DNA of 64,000 nucleotides from an uncultured Myxococcales bacterium (GTDB taxonomy: Bacteria > Myxococcota_A > UBA9042), in assembly GCA_903842345.1 (NCBI GenBank), contig CAIMLR010000004.1:1-64000 (forward strand), given 5' to 3'. Below are positions 26,195 through 35,400 of this stretch, piece by piece. Made by a program: the position numbers and the translations under genes. The notes below the pieces were generated by a model that saw nothing but the letters and a program-made list of their open reading frames with translations, made no database searches and was not told where the DNA came from. The stretch's first letter is position 1, and each line of letters begins with the position of its first letter.

Positions 26195-27790
26195 ATGGCG
26201 AACGCGCTTGAACAACGGATGAATGAGCACATGGAGCGCCTCCAAGCCGAGCACGCCATCGTGCGGCTCTGGCAACGGGACTCGTCGCTGTTTACCGCGG
26301 ATATCGCTGTGCAAAAGGCGATCCGCGACCGACTTGGCTGGCTCTTTCACATTGACGCGATGCGCACGCAGGTCGAGCGGCTCGCGGTGCTGGCGCGCGT
26401 GACGTCGCGGCTCAACTACGATCGCGTGCTGGTCGTGGGCATGGGCGGTTCGTCGTTGTGGCCGGAAGTGCTGGGCAAGCATCTGAAAGGCAAGCGCGGT
26501 CTGCCGATTCGCATCATCGATTCGACGCATCCGGAGGCGCTCGCGGAGACGATCGCGTGGGGCAAACTGGGCCAGCCGCTCTTCCTCATCGCGACCAAGT
26601 CGGGCGGCACGATCGAGACGATCAGCACGTACCGCGCGCTGCGGACGATTTGGAACAACGGCGCGCATTTTGTCGCGATCACGGATCCGGGTTCGAGCCT
26701 GGAGACGCTGGCCAGGAACGAGGAATTTCGCGAGACGTTCCTCAATCCGCCAGACATTGGCGGACGTTTCTCCGCGGGAACGCTGTTTGGCCTCGTGCCG
26801 GCGGCGCTCGCGGGCGTCGTGCTGCATGACGCGCTCGACCGCATGGCGGACGTGCTGGAGAACTGCCACGACGAGGATCTGCTGGCGAATCCGGGCGCGC
26901 AGTTGGGCGCGTTCCTCGCGGCGGCGCACGATGTCGGTCGGTGGCAGTTGCGGCTGGCGCTGGGACCGGACGTGCAGGGCTTTGGCGCGTGGATCGAACA
27001 GCTCGTGGCGGAATCGACCGGCAAGCTGGGCATGGGCATCCTGCCGATGACGGGCGAACTGCCGGAGAGCGGCGCGGAGCTCGCGCAGCGGCTGGAGCAC
27101 GCCGTCGTGGTCGGGATGACGACGTTTGCCGCGCCGGATCAGGACTTCCTGACACGCGCCATCGATGCGGACGTGCCGACGCAGGCGTTTGTGCTGCCGG
27201 AAGTGGCGGACCTGTGGACTGAAGTCGTGCGCTGGGAAATGGCGACCGCGGTGTGCGGGCTGCTGTTGGGCATCAATCCCTTTGACGAGCCGGACGTCTC
27301 CGCGGCGAAGGCAGCGACGACTGGCCTGCTGAACGGCACGCTGCAGCCGATCGCGGCGGATCGCACGCTGGCGGTGAAGTCCCTGGCGCTTGTCGCGGAC
27401 GAACTGGCGAACGAACTCGCGGCGCTGACGAGCGACGACTACCTGGCAGTGCTGACGTGGATGCCGGGCAATCCCGCCAACCAGCAGCGGCTGGAGAAAG
27501 TGCGGCAGGCGCTGCAGGCGCGGACGGCGGCGGCGGTCGTCATCCAGTTTGGCCCGCGCTACCTGCACTCGACCGGGCAATTCCACAAGGGCGGACCGAA
27601 GCGCGGCTTCTTCGTCTTCATCGACGATTTCAAGCGGCTGGAAGGCGCGGTGCCCGACATCGCGATTCCGGGGCAGCCGTTTGGCTTCGCGACGCTCGTG
27701 CGCGCGCAGGCCGATGGCGACGTGGCGGTGCTGAAGGCGCGCGGCAAGCCGGTTGTGCGGATTCGCCTGGAGCTGGGCGGCAAGGCGTAA
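26195..27790 (+). CDS. pgi: Glucose-6-phosphate isomerase (Pgi), of the type found fused to transaldolase
   Basis: A 531-residue enzyme interconverting glucose 6-phosphate and fructose 6-phosphate in the cytoplasm. The ATG at 26195 follows GAGGAGAGG. Sugar isomerase (SIS) motifs are clear: VVGMGGSSLWPEV near residue 80, ATKSGGTIET near 140, LGINPFDEPDVSAAKA near 355. The C-terminal QFGPRYLHSTGQFHKGGP segment is characteristic of the Pgi module of bifunctional transaldolase-Pgi proteins. Here the transaldolase half is missing, so the enzyme is either a stand-alone form or the product of a split. The next small gene starts 3 bases after its stop. Confidence 0.9.
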   Translation: MANALEQRMNEHMERLQAEHAIVRLWQRDSSLFTADIAVQKAIRDRLGWLFHIDAMRTQVERLAVLARVTSRLNYDRVLVVGMGGSSLWPEVLGKHLKGKRGLPIRIIDSTHPEALAETIAWGKLGQPLFLIATKSGGTIETISTYRALRTIWNNGAHFVAITDPGSSLETLARNEEFRETFLNPPDIGGRFSAGTLFGLVPAALAGVVLHDALDRMADVLENCHDEDLLANPGAQLGAFLAAAHDVGRWQLRLALGPDVQGFGAWIEQLVAESTGKLGMGILPMTGELPESGAELAQRLEHAVVVGMTTFAAPDQDFLTRAIDADVPTQAFVLPEVADLWTEVVRWEMATAVCGLLLGINPFDEPDVSAAKAATTGLLNGTLQPIAADRTLAVKSLALVADELANELAALTSDDYLAVLTWMPGNPANQQRLEKVRQALQARTAAAVVIQFGPRYLHSTGQFHKGGPKRGFFVFIDDFKRLEGAVPDIAIPGQPFGFATLVRAQADGDVAVLKARGKPVVRIRLELGGKA

Positions 27791-27793
27791 CCG

Positions 27794-28084
27794 ATGAGCT
27801 ACCTGCACTTGGACAAGCTGACACCGGGCAACCTCGGCGTGTTCCTCATCGGCGTCGTGCTGGCGTGGTTCCTGTACAAAGCGACCAAGCACCTGCTGAT
27901 GGGCCTGATTTGCCTCGTGATCGCCGTGCTGGGCGCGGGCTATGCGACCGGCGTCCTTTCGCCGGAGAAGGCCATCGCGGTGGCCAAGTCGGCGGGCAAG
28001 AGCGGGCTGGAAGCGGCGGAGTCCGAAGCCAAGCTGCTGGGCGACAAAGCCCGCGAGTCAGCCGACAAAGCCGCTGAAAACTAG
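27794..28084 (+). CDS. Small membrane protein of unknown function
   Basis: A 96-residue protein starting 3 bases after pgi. Two adjacent hydrophobic helices (about residues 14-30 and 33-53) form a hairpin in the membrane, followed by an Ala/Lys/Glu-rich amphipathic tail. It is probably co-transcribed with pgi but there is no obvious metabolic link. It converges with mutM, with 6 bases between the two stop codons. Confidence 0.7.
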   Translation: MSYLHLDKLTPGNLGVFLIGVVLAWFLYKATKHLLMGLICLVIAVLGAGYATGVLSPEKAIAVAKSAGKSGLEAAESEAKLLGDKARESADKAAEN

Positions 28085-28090
28085 ACACAT

Positions 28091-28930
28091 CTAGCGTTTC
28101 TGGCACACCGCGCAGAAGTACGTCGCCCGGTTGCCGAGCACGCAGTGGCTGATCGCGGTGCCGCAGCGGTTGCACGGCGCGCCGTCGCGGCCGTAGACGT
28201 CCAGACGCTGCTGGAAGTAGCCCGGCGCTTCATCGCCGCCGACGAAATCCCGCAGCGTCGACCCGCCCGCCGCGATCGCCTCGTGGAGCACGGCTTGGCT
28301 CGCGGCGACCAGCGCCTTGGCCTCCCGCAGCTTGAGCGTCTGCGCCGGCCGCAGCGGATGCAGGTGCGCGCGAAACAGCGCCTCGCTCGCGTAGATATTG
28401 CCAATCCCCACGACGTGCTTCTGGTCCATCAGCACGAGCTTCAGCGCCACCTGCCGCCCGTCGCACGCCGCCAGCAGATGTTGCGCCGTGAACGCGCCAT
28501 CGAGCGGCTCCGGGCCCAACGTGGCGAGCAGCGGATGCTCGGCCTCGTGCAACCGCTCCAGCACATCCAGCGCGCCAAAGCGCCGCGGGTCGACGTAGCG
28601 CAGCCAGAGATCGGGCTGTAAACGCAGCCGCCAGTGCTCGTGCTTGCGCCACGCATCGGGCGCATGCGGGTCGATGAACAGGCGGCCAGACATGCCAAGG
28701 TGCACGAGCAACACGCGATCCGGCAGACCGGGCGCGACGAGATCGCACAGCAGGTACTTGGCGCGCCGGCGCACCGCGACAAACGTCGCCCCGGCCAGGG
28801 CGTGCACCGCCGCGACGGGAATCGGGTAGCGCAAATCCGCCCGCTGCAGCGTCACTTCCGCGACGCGGCGATCGGGCAGCGACTGTTGCAGATGGCGGCG
28901 AACGGTTTCAACTTCAGGCAATTCTGGCAT
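28091..28930 (-). CDS. mutM: Formamidopyrimidine-DNA glycosylase MutM (Fpg)
   Basis: A 279-residue base-excision repair enzyme that removes 8-oxoguanine and formamidopyrimidines and nicks the strand. The N-terminus is the invariant MPELPEVE (Pro2 is the Schiff-base nucleophile, Glu3 catalytic). VHLGMSGR and GIGNIYASE match the family, and the C-terminal zinc finger (CNRC and CAVC) is intact. The length is normal. It is followed 6 bases upstream by a lipoprotein gene on the same strand, so the two may share a transcript. Confidence 0.96.
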   Translation of the reverse strand: MPELPEVETVRRHLQQSLPDRRVAEVTLQRADLRYPIPVAAVHALAGATFVAVRRRAKYLLCDLVAPGLPDRVLLVHLGMSGRLFIDPHAPDAWRKHEHWRLRLQPDLWLRYVDPRRFGALDVLERLHEAEHPLLATLGPEPLDGAFTAQHLLAACDGRQVALKLVLMDQKHVVGIGNIYASEALFRAHLHPLRPAQTLKLREAKALVAASQAVLHEAIAAGGSTLRDFVGGDEAPGYFQQRLDVYGRDGAPCNRCGTAISHCVLGNRATYFCAVCQKR

Positions 28931-28936
28931 CGCGCG

Positions 28937-29695
28937 CTACGGCCCTCCCAGCGTCTGGCCGGCCAGCTGCGCGCACGCGAGCGTCGCCGACGTCTGGCGG
29001 ATCAGGTCCTCCGTCTGGCGATCGATCTGCGCCGGGGTCGCGATGAGCGCCGTGCGCAGTTCCGCATCGTCCACGCCCCGCCGCCGCGCGTCCAGGTAGT
29101 CGAGGCCATCGCGCGTCCGCTCCGCGAGGTCGCGCCGCACGCACGCAGTCAGCCGGAACAGCAGCCGCACCCGACCAGCGCGCCCCGGCTCGTAGAGCGA
29201 GCCCGCGAGGTCAACACCCACGTCCTGCGCAAGGTCGACGAACGCGCCCTCCAGCGCCGCCGCCTCCTCGATCAGCTGGCCCATTTCACCGACGGCGTCC
29301 GCGTGCCACTTGCGCAGCGCCAACGGATCCGCCATCGCGCCACCCGCGCTCATCTGCCTGACGATGCGGTACATTTGCTCCACCCAGTGCAGATACGCGC
29401 GCGTCAGCATTTCCGTTTCGCGATCCCGGATCGCCGCGTTGTGCAGGTCCGCGGTCGCAACCGGCAACGGCAGGGCGATCGGCGGCGCGGTCGCAGTCGA
29501 AGCCAGCCGCGCGTCGTCCATGGGCGAGGGCGGCGGCTGGACCATCAGCGGCAGCGCGGACGGCACCGGGTAATGCACGCCGTCAAAGCGGGTCGTCTCA
29601 ACTTCAATGAGATAAGGCCGTTGCGCCGCGGACGGTGCGCAGGCAATTACCCCGAGCAGCGCCACAACAAGCGGGGCGAGCGCCCGTACGCGCAT
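28937..29695 (-). CDS. Lipoprotein of unknown function, helical
   Basis: A 252-residue predicted lipoprotein (start ATG at 29695, lipobox GVIAC). After a Pro-rich stretch (residues about 45-75) the protein is mostly charged helices rich in Arg, Glu and Ala, with few cysteines. No family is recognised. Its start lies 2 bases after the stop of the beta-propeller lipoprotein gene, so the two are likely one operon that continues into mutM. Confidence 0.7.
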   Translation of the reverse strand: MRVRALAPLVVALLGVIACAPSAAQRPYLIEVETTRFDGVHYPVPSALPLMVQPPPSPMDDARLASTATAPPIALPLPVATADLHNAAIRDRETEMLTRAYLHWVEQMYRIVRQMSAGGAMADPLALRKWHADAVGEMGQLIEEAAALEGAFVDLAQDVGVDLAGSLYEPGRAGRVRLLFRLTACVRRDLAERTRDGLDYLDARRRGVDDAELRTALIATPAQIDRQTEDLIRQTSATLACAQLAGQTLGGP

Positions 29696-29697
29696 GC

Positions 29698-31095
29698 TCA
29701 CATGCCCGGAGCGCGACCGTCGTTGGTCGGTCCGCCATAGGGCGCGATCCACGCCGTACGCGACGCGGCGCGACCGGTCTTGAACGAGCGCACGGTCTGG
29801 CCGTCGGACACGTAGAGCGTGCCATCGGGGCCGAGCACCGGCGAAGGACGGACGCCGGCGTTGAGCCACTTGCCCAGCGTCAGGAAGCCGTTGCTCGAGA
29901 CTTCACCCGCAGAAGCGTCGTATTGGGCAAAGCCGAGCAGTTGGCCGTTCTTGTCCAGCGCCACGACCGCGCCATCGCTGGCAACAAACAGCGTGCCGTC
30001 CTGCGCGACGACCGGACGCCCCGCGGGGTGATGGCGCGTCGTCGTCTTGTCGACCATGTTCTGGCTGCCGGGGATGAGCATCTTGGCGCCGGACACGGAG
30101 ACGCTGACGTTATCAAAGCCGTCAAACGTCCAGCGCGCGACGCCCGTCTTGGTGTCGATCGCGTAGAGCGGGTCGATCGGCTTGCTCTGGCGCGTCTCCC
30201 ACACGGGGAAATAGAGCGTGTCGCCCGTGACGGTGGGCGCCGCAGCGACCGTGCAGTCGCCGCAGTCGGGGCGGAAAGTCCAGGCGACGTCGCCGTTGCT
30301 GTTGACGCGGCGCAAAACGTGGCTGTCCTGACCCGTCGCGGTGCCGGTCACGACGTACGTTTCGCCATTGCCGCCGGGCGCGAGGTCAACGATGCCGGCG
30401 CTCTCGTCGTGCCGCCACAATTCCTTGCCGCTCGCGTCTTCCGCAACAAGCGTCGTGAACATGGGCACTTGCGCGAGCGAATCGCGGCCTGTCGGCGTGC
30501 TCAAGTAGCGCACGGTGCCGTCAGCGGCGATGACCGCGGGCGAAGCGCCGTCGTGCACCGTGGACGCTGTGCCGTCGCTCGACTTGACGCGCCAGATCGT
30601 CGCGCCGCTGCCGCCGTCGTTGGTGGCGACAAACACGTTGTCACCGGCGATCGCCGCGGGCGTCCCGACGGGGGAACCATCGAGGTGCGAACTCCACCGC
30701 AGCGTGCGCGTCGTCGGATCGTAGGCCTGAAGCGTCGTGCCGCCGTCCTTGCCGGAGAGCAGATAAATGCCGCCCTGCGCGTCAGACGAGGGAACCGCAA
30801 CGGCACCGGGCGCCTGAACGAGCGTGGCAACGCGACCGTCCGGAGCAATTTCAACGAGATCGTTGTGGCCAGCGAGCAACAGGCGGCCGTCGGAGACCGC
30901 GATCGGCGGCCACGTGACGCCCTGCGCCTGCACGTTGCTGACGTAGCCGCGGGTACCAAAGGTGCCGCAAACCGTCACGCCGTCCTGGGTCGAACAGACG
31001 TCAGGCGTGCCGCACGCGGACATCGCAACGCCCGCCAGACCGGCAGCCACCAAGTTCAACGCGCGCTTCAGCGTCAACGAGTTATTCGCGTTCAT
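29698..31095 (-). CDS. PQQ-type beta-propeller lipoprotein
   Basis: A 465-residue lipoprotein (lipobox AMSAC). The body is built of about seven or eight repeats of the form GDTLYF-PVWETR..LYAIDTKTG-VARWTF, typical of PQQ-like quinoprotein beta-propellers and of BamB. BamB itself is an outer-membrane assembly lipoprotein, but the similarity is of repeats only, so a general protein-protein scaffold role is safer. Five cysteines lie near the start and in one blade. A ribosome binding site AAAGGA precedes the ATG. Confidence 0.82.
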   Translation of the reverse strand: MNANNSLTLKRALNLVAAGLAGVAMSACGTPDVCSTQDGVTVCGTFGTRGYVSNVQAQGVTWPPIAVSDGRLLLAGHNDLVEIAPDGRVATLVQAPGAVAVPSSDAQGGIYLLSGKDGGTTLQAYDPTTRTLRWSSHLDGSPVGTPAAIAGDNVFVATNDGGSGATIWRVKSSDGTASTVHDGASPAVIAADGTVRYLSTPTGRDSLAQVPMFTTLVAEDASGKELWRHDESAGIVDLAPGGNGETYVVTGTATGQDSHVLRRVNSNGDVAWTFRPDCGDCTVAAAPTVTGDTLYFPVWETRQSKPIDPLYAIDTKTGVARWTFDGFDNVSVSVSGAKMLIPGSQNMVDKTTTRHHPAGRPVVAQDGTLFVASDGAVVALDKNGQLLGFAQYDASAGEVSSNGFLTLGKWLNAGVRPSPVLGPDGTLYVSDGQTVRSFKTGRAASRTAWIAPYGGPTNDGRAPGM

Positions 31096-31187
31096 TGCAC
31101 ATCCTTTGGCAGGGTAAAAAACTCCACCACTCCTGCCACGTTAATCAACTCTGCGCCGCGCCGCAAGTGACAATTTTTTCCAACAAT

Positions 31188-32795
31188 TCAGCGGCCCTTC
31201 CGCGGCCGCAGGCGCGCCACGATGGGCTGCAAGCGCCGCGGGAGGCCGGGCATATCGACCAGCGCGCCGACAAACAGCAGCACCGCAAGCCAAATCGCCC
31301 CACCGACGAGCGTTTCCGCCCAGTGCCGGGCCCGCGGCTGGGCCAGGAACGCCCACGGCGCGGCCAGCAGCGCACGGTCCGCAAGCGCAACACCAACGCC
31401 GGCGGTGACGGCCACCACGCCCGCGCGGCCGAGTCCCTGAAGCAGCGTCGGAACGTCGAGCCCGAGCCGGACGCGCGCCAGCACCAGCAACACCAGCGCC
31501 TGCGCCGTCATCCCCAGCGTGGCCGACGCGCCAAGACCCGCGATTCCCCAGCGCGTGGACGCCGAGTAGATCGGCAGCATCGCCAGCGTGACGACCGTGC
31601 TCGCGATCATCGGCCGCCACGTGTCACCGGTCGCATAGAACGCCCGCGCCAACAGCGCTTGACCGCCCCACGCCGCAATCCCCACGGCGAGCGGCACAAG
31701 CGCCGAGGCCGCGGCAAGCGTGTCGCGTTCGCCAAATTTGCCGTACTCAAAAAGGATCCCGACGATCGGCACGGGCAGGACGACGAGGAACACCGACAGC
31801 ACGAGCGACAGCCCCAGCACCGCGGCGAGCGACTTCCCCAGCACCTGAGCGAGCTCCTCGCGCGCGCCTTCCGCATGCAGCCGGGCGATGAACGTGCCCG
31901 TCGCCTGCCCCGCGGCCTGGCCCAGCAGCCCGATGGGCACCAGCATCACCTTGCGCGCAGCGTTCAGCCAGGAGATCGACCCGGGCGCGAGGGAGGAACC
32001 GAACTTGCGGCCCAGCCATTCGTCCACGGTCGTCAGGCTCACGCCGACCATGAGCGGCAACGCTGTCCACAGAAACGCTTTCATTTCCGGATCGGTCGGT
32101 CGCCAAATCGGCCGCCATTTCAGCCGACCGCGCGCCGACCACGCTGGCGCCAGCAGACCGCCCAGAAGCGCCCCGACCAGCGCGCCCCACGAGAAGCCGG
32201 AGATGTTGCCCGTTCGCGCGCCAATCAGGCCGCCGGCGATGATGCCAAAGTTGTAGAGCAGCGGCGTCAAAGCCATGGCGCGAAAGGACTGCCGAGCCAG
32301 CAGGCTCGCCTGGATCAGCCCGCCCGACAGGAAAAACAGCTGCGCCGGCAGGACAATCCGCGTGAGATGGACGGTCTGGGCGATCTGCGCGTCGTTGAAG
32401 CCATCAAACCAGGCGCGCAGGATCGGCTCGGCCAGCAGTTCGCCCGCCGCGACGCACAGCAGCGCGACGGCGATCATCGCGGTAAAGACAATGGAAAAGA
32501 CCCGATCGGCGTGGCTCAGGCCATCGCGATCCGGTTCGCCCGTCCCCGCGCGCTCGGCGGCGTACAGCGCGGAAAGCCGCGGCAGCAGGGAAACCGACAG
32601 CGCGCCGCCCGCCAGCAGGTAGTTGATCATGTCCGGCAGGGTGAACGACGCCTGATACACGTCCGTCGCGCCCGTCGCGCCAAATTCGTAGTTGATGAGC
32701 CAGTCGCGACCATAGCCAAGCACGCGCGACAACAGACTGGAGATCGCCAGCAGCAGCGTTATGGCGCGAATTCGCAGGGTCAGATCGTCAGGCAC
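31188..32795 (-). CDS. murJ: Lipid II flippase MurJ (MviN family)
   Basis: A 535-residue polytopic membrane protein with about 14 hydrophobic segments. N-terminal motifs such as LLSRVLGYGRDWLINYEFG and SFTLPDMINYLLAGGALS are those of MurJ/MviN, the transporter that moves the peptidoglycan precursor lipid II across the inner membrane. Length fits the family. It is divergent from uppP with 84 bases between the start codons. The two genes, plus the nearby amidase and murB, serve cell-wall synthesis. Confidence 0.93.
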   Translation of the reverse strand: MPDDLTLRIRAITLLLAISSLLSRVLGYGRDWLINYEFGATGATDVYQASFTLPDMINYLLAGGALSVSLLPRLSALYAAERAGTGEPDRDGLSHADRVFSIVFTAMIAVALLCVAAGELLAEPILRAWFDGFNDAQIAQTVHLTRIVLPAQLFFLSGGLIQASLLARQSFRAMALTPLLYNFGIIAGGLIGARTGNISGFSWGALVGALLGGLLAPAWSARGRLKWRPIWRPTDPEMKAFLWTALPLMVGVSLTTVDEWLGRKFGSSLAPGSISWLNAARKVMLVPIGLLGQAAGQATGTFIARLHAEGAREELAQVLGKSLAAVLGLSLVLSVFLVVLPVPIVGILFEYGKFGERDTLAAASALVPLAVGIAAWGGQALLARAFYATGDTWRPMIASTVVTLAMLPIYSASTRWGIAGLGASATLGMTAQALVLLVLARVRLGLDVPTLLQGLGRAGVVAVTAGVGVALADRALLAAPWAFLAQPRARHWAETLVGGAIWLAVLLFVGALVDMPGLPRRLQPIVARLRPRKGR

Positions 32796-32879
32796 CAGCT
32801 ACCTCCGCGGCGAGCATAGCGGCTGTTGGCCGATGCACCAGTTCCTTGCCAAGTCCGAAATTTCCGGTACACAAGGGCC

Positions 32880-33707
32880 ATGAATCTCGTACACGCGCTC
32901 GTTTTGGGGATGGTGGAAGGACTCACGGAGTTCATTCCGGTGTCGTCGACAGGCCACCTGATTCTGGTTGGCAAGGCCCTTGGGCTTGGCCAGACGCCGG
33001 AATCCAAGGCGGCGCTCGACGCGTTTGACATTGTGATTCAGGCCGGCGCTTGGCTGGCGTGCGTCTTGTATTACGCGCCGCTCCTGCTCAAGCGGGTCAG
33101 AGGCCTGCGCTCCGGCGATCCGGTCGAGAAGCAGCTCTCCAGCCGCCTGTTCCTGTCGATGCTTGTCGCTTTTGTGCCGATCGCGGTCATTGGCAAGCTC
33201 GCCGGCAAGGTGATCAAGCACGCGCTGTTTCACCCGATTCCGGTCGCGGTTGCGCTGGCGCTGGGCGGCCTGCTGATGATTGTCGCTGAGAAATTCGCAA
33301 AAGAGCGGTCCGCAGGCTACCAGCTGGATGACCTGCGCCTGCCAACGGCGCTGACGGTTGGCCTCGCGCAGTGTGCGGCGCTCCTGCCGGGCACTTCGCG
33401 CTCGATGGCGACGATCCTCGGCGGTCTGTTCGCCGGCCTTGAGATGCGCGCCGCGGCCGATTTCTCGTTCCTGCTCGCGGTGCCCGTGCTCGGCGCGGCG
33501 ACGGCGTATGAGCTGCTGAAAGAGTGGCACGTCCTCTACACGGAGATTGGCGTGCTGCCGATGACCGTGGGCCTGATTGCCAGCTTCCTTGTCGGTCTGG
33601 CCTCCATCGCCGGATTCCTCAATCTGCTCGGGCGCTTTGGCCTGTGGCCGTTTGGCGTCTATCGCATCATCCTGGCGATCCTTGTCATCGCGACGCTGCA
33701 CGGCTAG
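32880..33707 (+). CDS. uppP: Undecaprenyl-diphosphatase UppP (BacA family)
   Basis: A 275-residue membrane enzyme that dephosphorylates undecaprenyl diphosphate to recycle the lipid carrier of wall synthesis. Family motifs are intact: EGLTEFIPVSSTGHLIL near residue 13 and LLPGTSRSMATILGG near residue 175. About eight membrane helices are evident. The ATG at 32880 is preceded by AAGG. It is followed 12 bases downstream by the coaB-like gene and is divergent from murJ. Confidence 0.95.
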   Translation: MNLVHALVLGMVEGLTEFIPVSSTGHLILVGKALGLGQTPESKAALDAFDIVIQAGAWLACVLYYAPLLLKRVRGLRSGDPVEKQLSSRLFLSMLVAFVPIAVIGKLAGKVIKHALFHPIPVAVALALGGLLMIVAEKFAKERSAGYQLDDLRLPTALTVGLAQCAALLPGTSRSMATILGGLFAGLEMRAAADFSFLLAVPVLGAATAYELLKEWHVLYTEIGVLPMTVGLIASFLVGLASIAGFLNLLGRFGLWPFGVYRIILAILVIATLHG

Positions 33708-33719
33708 GCGGGACGGCGA

Positions 33720-34484
33720 ATGGGCGAGCGCATGCAGATTGTGCTGACTGCCGGCGGGACGCGCGAGCCGATCGACGACGTGCGTTTTGTCTCCAACGTG
33801 GCGTCGGGCGCCCTGCCCGCGGCGATGGCGGACGTGCTGCTCGAGCGCGGTCACGACGTGCAGTACATCCACGGACCCGGCGCGATCCTGCCGGGCCACG
33901 CGGTGCTGGACATTGACCTCACGAGGGCGACGCCCGAGTCCCTGCGCGCCGCGACAGTTGCGTGGCTGGCGGACGCGGCGCTGCGGCAAACGGCCTTGTC
34001 GAACGGCGTGTTGACGCTGCATCCGATTCACACCGCCACGGAAGTGGCCCAGACGCTGCGCGATTTGTGCCAGAAGCTGCAGCCCGACGCGGTGGCGTGC
34101 GCGATGGCGGTGGCGGATTTTGCGCCGTTGGCGACGGCGGGCAAGCTGAGTTCAAGCACGGCGAGCCTGACGCTGGAGATGGCGGCGACGGCCAAGGCGA
34201 TCGACGGCGTCAAGCCAGCGGCGCCGCGGACCCGACTTCTCGGGTTCAAGCTCCTGAGCGGCGCGACGGAAGCGCAGCTGTGCGACGCGGCAGAGCGGCA
34301 GATCCGCCGCAGCGGCGCAGACGTCGTCTTCTGCAACGACATGCAGGACCTGCGCCTCGGCTTGCGGCGCGGCATTCTCGTCGGTCCGGGCGGTCAGGTC
34401 CGCGCGCGGCTGGATGGCGGCCAAGGGCAGGCGGGCCTCCAGGCGCTGGCCCGCGCGATCGTCGCGGCGTGGTTGCCCGCGTAG
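33720..34484 (+). CDS. coaB: Phosphopantothenate-cysteine ligase CoaB (stand-alone)
   Basis: A 254-residue enzyme of coenzyme A synthesis that joins 4'-phosphopantothenate to cysteine. TAGGTREPIDDVRFVSNVASG at the N-terminus is the nucleotide-binding signature of the CoaB half of CoaBC. The decarboxylase half (CoaC) is absent from this protein, so it must be encoded elsewhere. GFKLLSG and DVVFCNDM further on match the family. A second in-frame ATG at 33732 cannot be ruled out as the start. It converges with the amidase gene, with 3 bases between the stops. Confidence 0.87.
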   Translation: MGERMQIVLTAGGTREPIDDVRFVSNVASGALPAAMADVLLERGHDVQYIHGPGAILPGHAVLDIDLTRATPESLRAATVAWLADAALRQTALSNGVLTLHPIHTATEVAQTLRDLCQKLQPDAVACAMAVADFAPLATAGKLSSSTASLTLEMAATAKAIDGVKPAAPRTRLLGFKLLSGATEAQLCDAAERQIRRSGADVVFCNDMQDLRLGLRRGILVGPGGQVRARLDGGQGQAGLQALARAIVAAWLPA

Positions 34485-34487
34485 ACC

Positions 34488-35300
34488 TCAGCGCACCGGC
34501 GCCTTGCGGCCGGTATCCTCCGCCGCGATTTGCCGATCCAGCGCCTGCATCGCCAGCAGGATCGCCGCGCCAAACTGGCTGTGCGTCCGCCCTTCCAGCA
34601 GCGACCGCGCCTCGCTCAGCTGCGTGATGTAGCCGACCTCCAGCACGACCGCGGGCATCCGCGCCTCTTTCAGCACGCCAAACGGCGCTTGCCGGACGCC
34701 GCGAAAACGCGCGCGCGGCCGCAGTTTCTGGAGGCCGTCGGCCAGCGCGATCGCCCAATCCTGCGACCGGTTGAGCGCGTTGGCGTGGCCCATCTCCGTC
34801 ACGATCGACGTCACCGACCACGGCAACAGCGCCGTCGGCCGGTCGGGCGCGATGCCTTCTTCGCGCTCGATCAACTGCCGCACCGTCTCCGCGCTTGAAT
34901 CCGCCGCCAGGAAGAAGACCTCCATGCCCGTCGCTTCGCCCGTCTCGTGCGCGTTCGTGTGGATGCTGATGAACACATCGCCCTTCAGCGCGTTGGCCTT
35001 GCGCGGCCGCTGCCGCAGCTCCAGCGCCACGTCAGTCTCGCGCGTCAGCAACACTTCAGCGTCGCTATGTTGGCGAATGAACTGCGCAACGTGCAGGGCG
35101 ATCTCCAGCGTCAGCGCTTTTTCCCGCACGCCCGCTGCGCCCAGCGCGCCCAGGTTGTCGCCGCCGTGGCCTGGATCCAGCACCAATCGCCGAACATGCT
35201 GCAAATGCAATGGCTTGGGAAACAGCGCGGCGCTTGGATCGGGCTTCACGGGCGGCGCGGACAGGAGGAGCGCGGCGAGGATGGCGAACAGCGTCGGCAT
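34488..35300 (-). CDS. Exported N-acetylmuramoyl-L-alanine amidase (Amidase_3)
   Basis: A 270-residue periplasmic zinc amidase that cuts the sugar-peptide bond of peptidoglycan during division or turnover. The first 17 residues are hydrophobic and act as a signal. LDPGHGG carries the first zinc-binding His, SIHTNAH the second, and VVLEVGYIT the catalytic Glu, all as in AmiA/B/C. There is no AMIN targeting domain. It is divergent from the lipoprotein at 35401 and convergent with coaB. Confidence 0.92.
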   Translation of the reverse strand: MPTLFAILAALLLSAPPVKPDPSAALFPKPLHLQHVRRLVLDPGHGGDNLGALGAAGVREKALTLEIALHVAQFIRQHSDAEVLLTRETDVALELRQRPRKANALKGDVFISIHTNAHETGEATGMEVFFLAADSSAETVRQLIEREEGIAPDRPTALLPWSVTSIVTEMGHANALNRSQDWAIALADGLQKLRPRARFRGVRQAPFGVLKEARMPAVVLEVGYITQLSEARSLLEGRTHSQFGAAILLAMQALDRQIAAEDTGRKAPVR

Positions 35301-35400
35301 GGGCGGCTGAAGCTACTGCGAGCGGACTTGGTGTCAAGCACAACGACGCATGACGCGACGCGAAAGTTGCGTTAGGCTGATGGGCAGGGGGGAATCGGCG

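Noticed and set aside
31150-31187. Rho-independent terminator after murJ
   Set aside because: There is a run of A/T but no stable stem directly before it on the minus strand.
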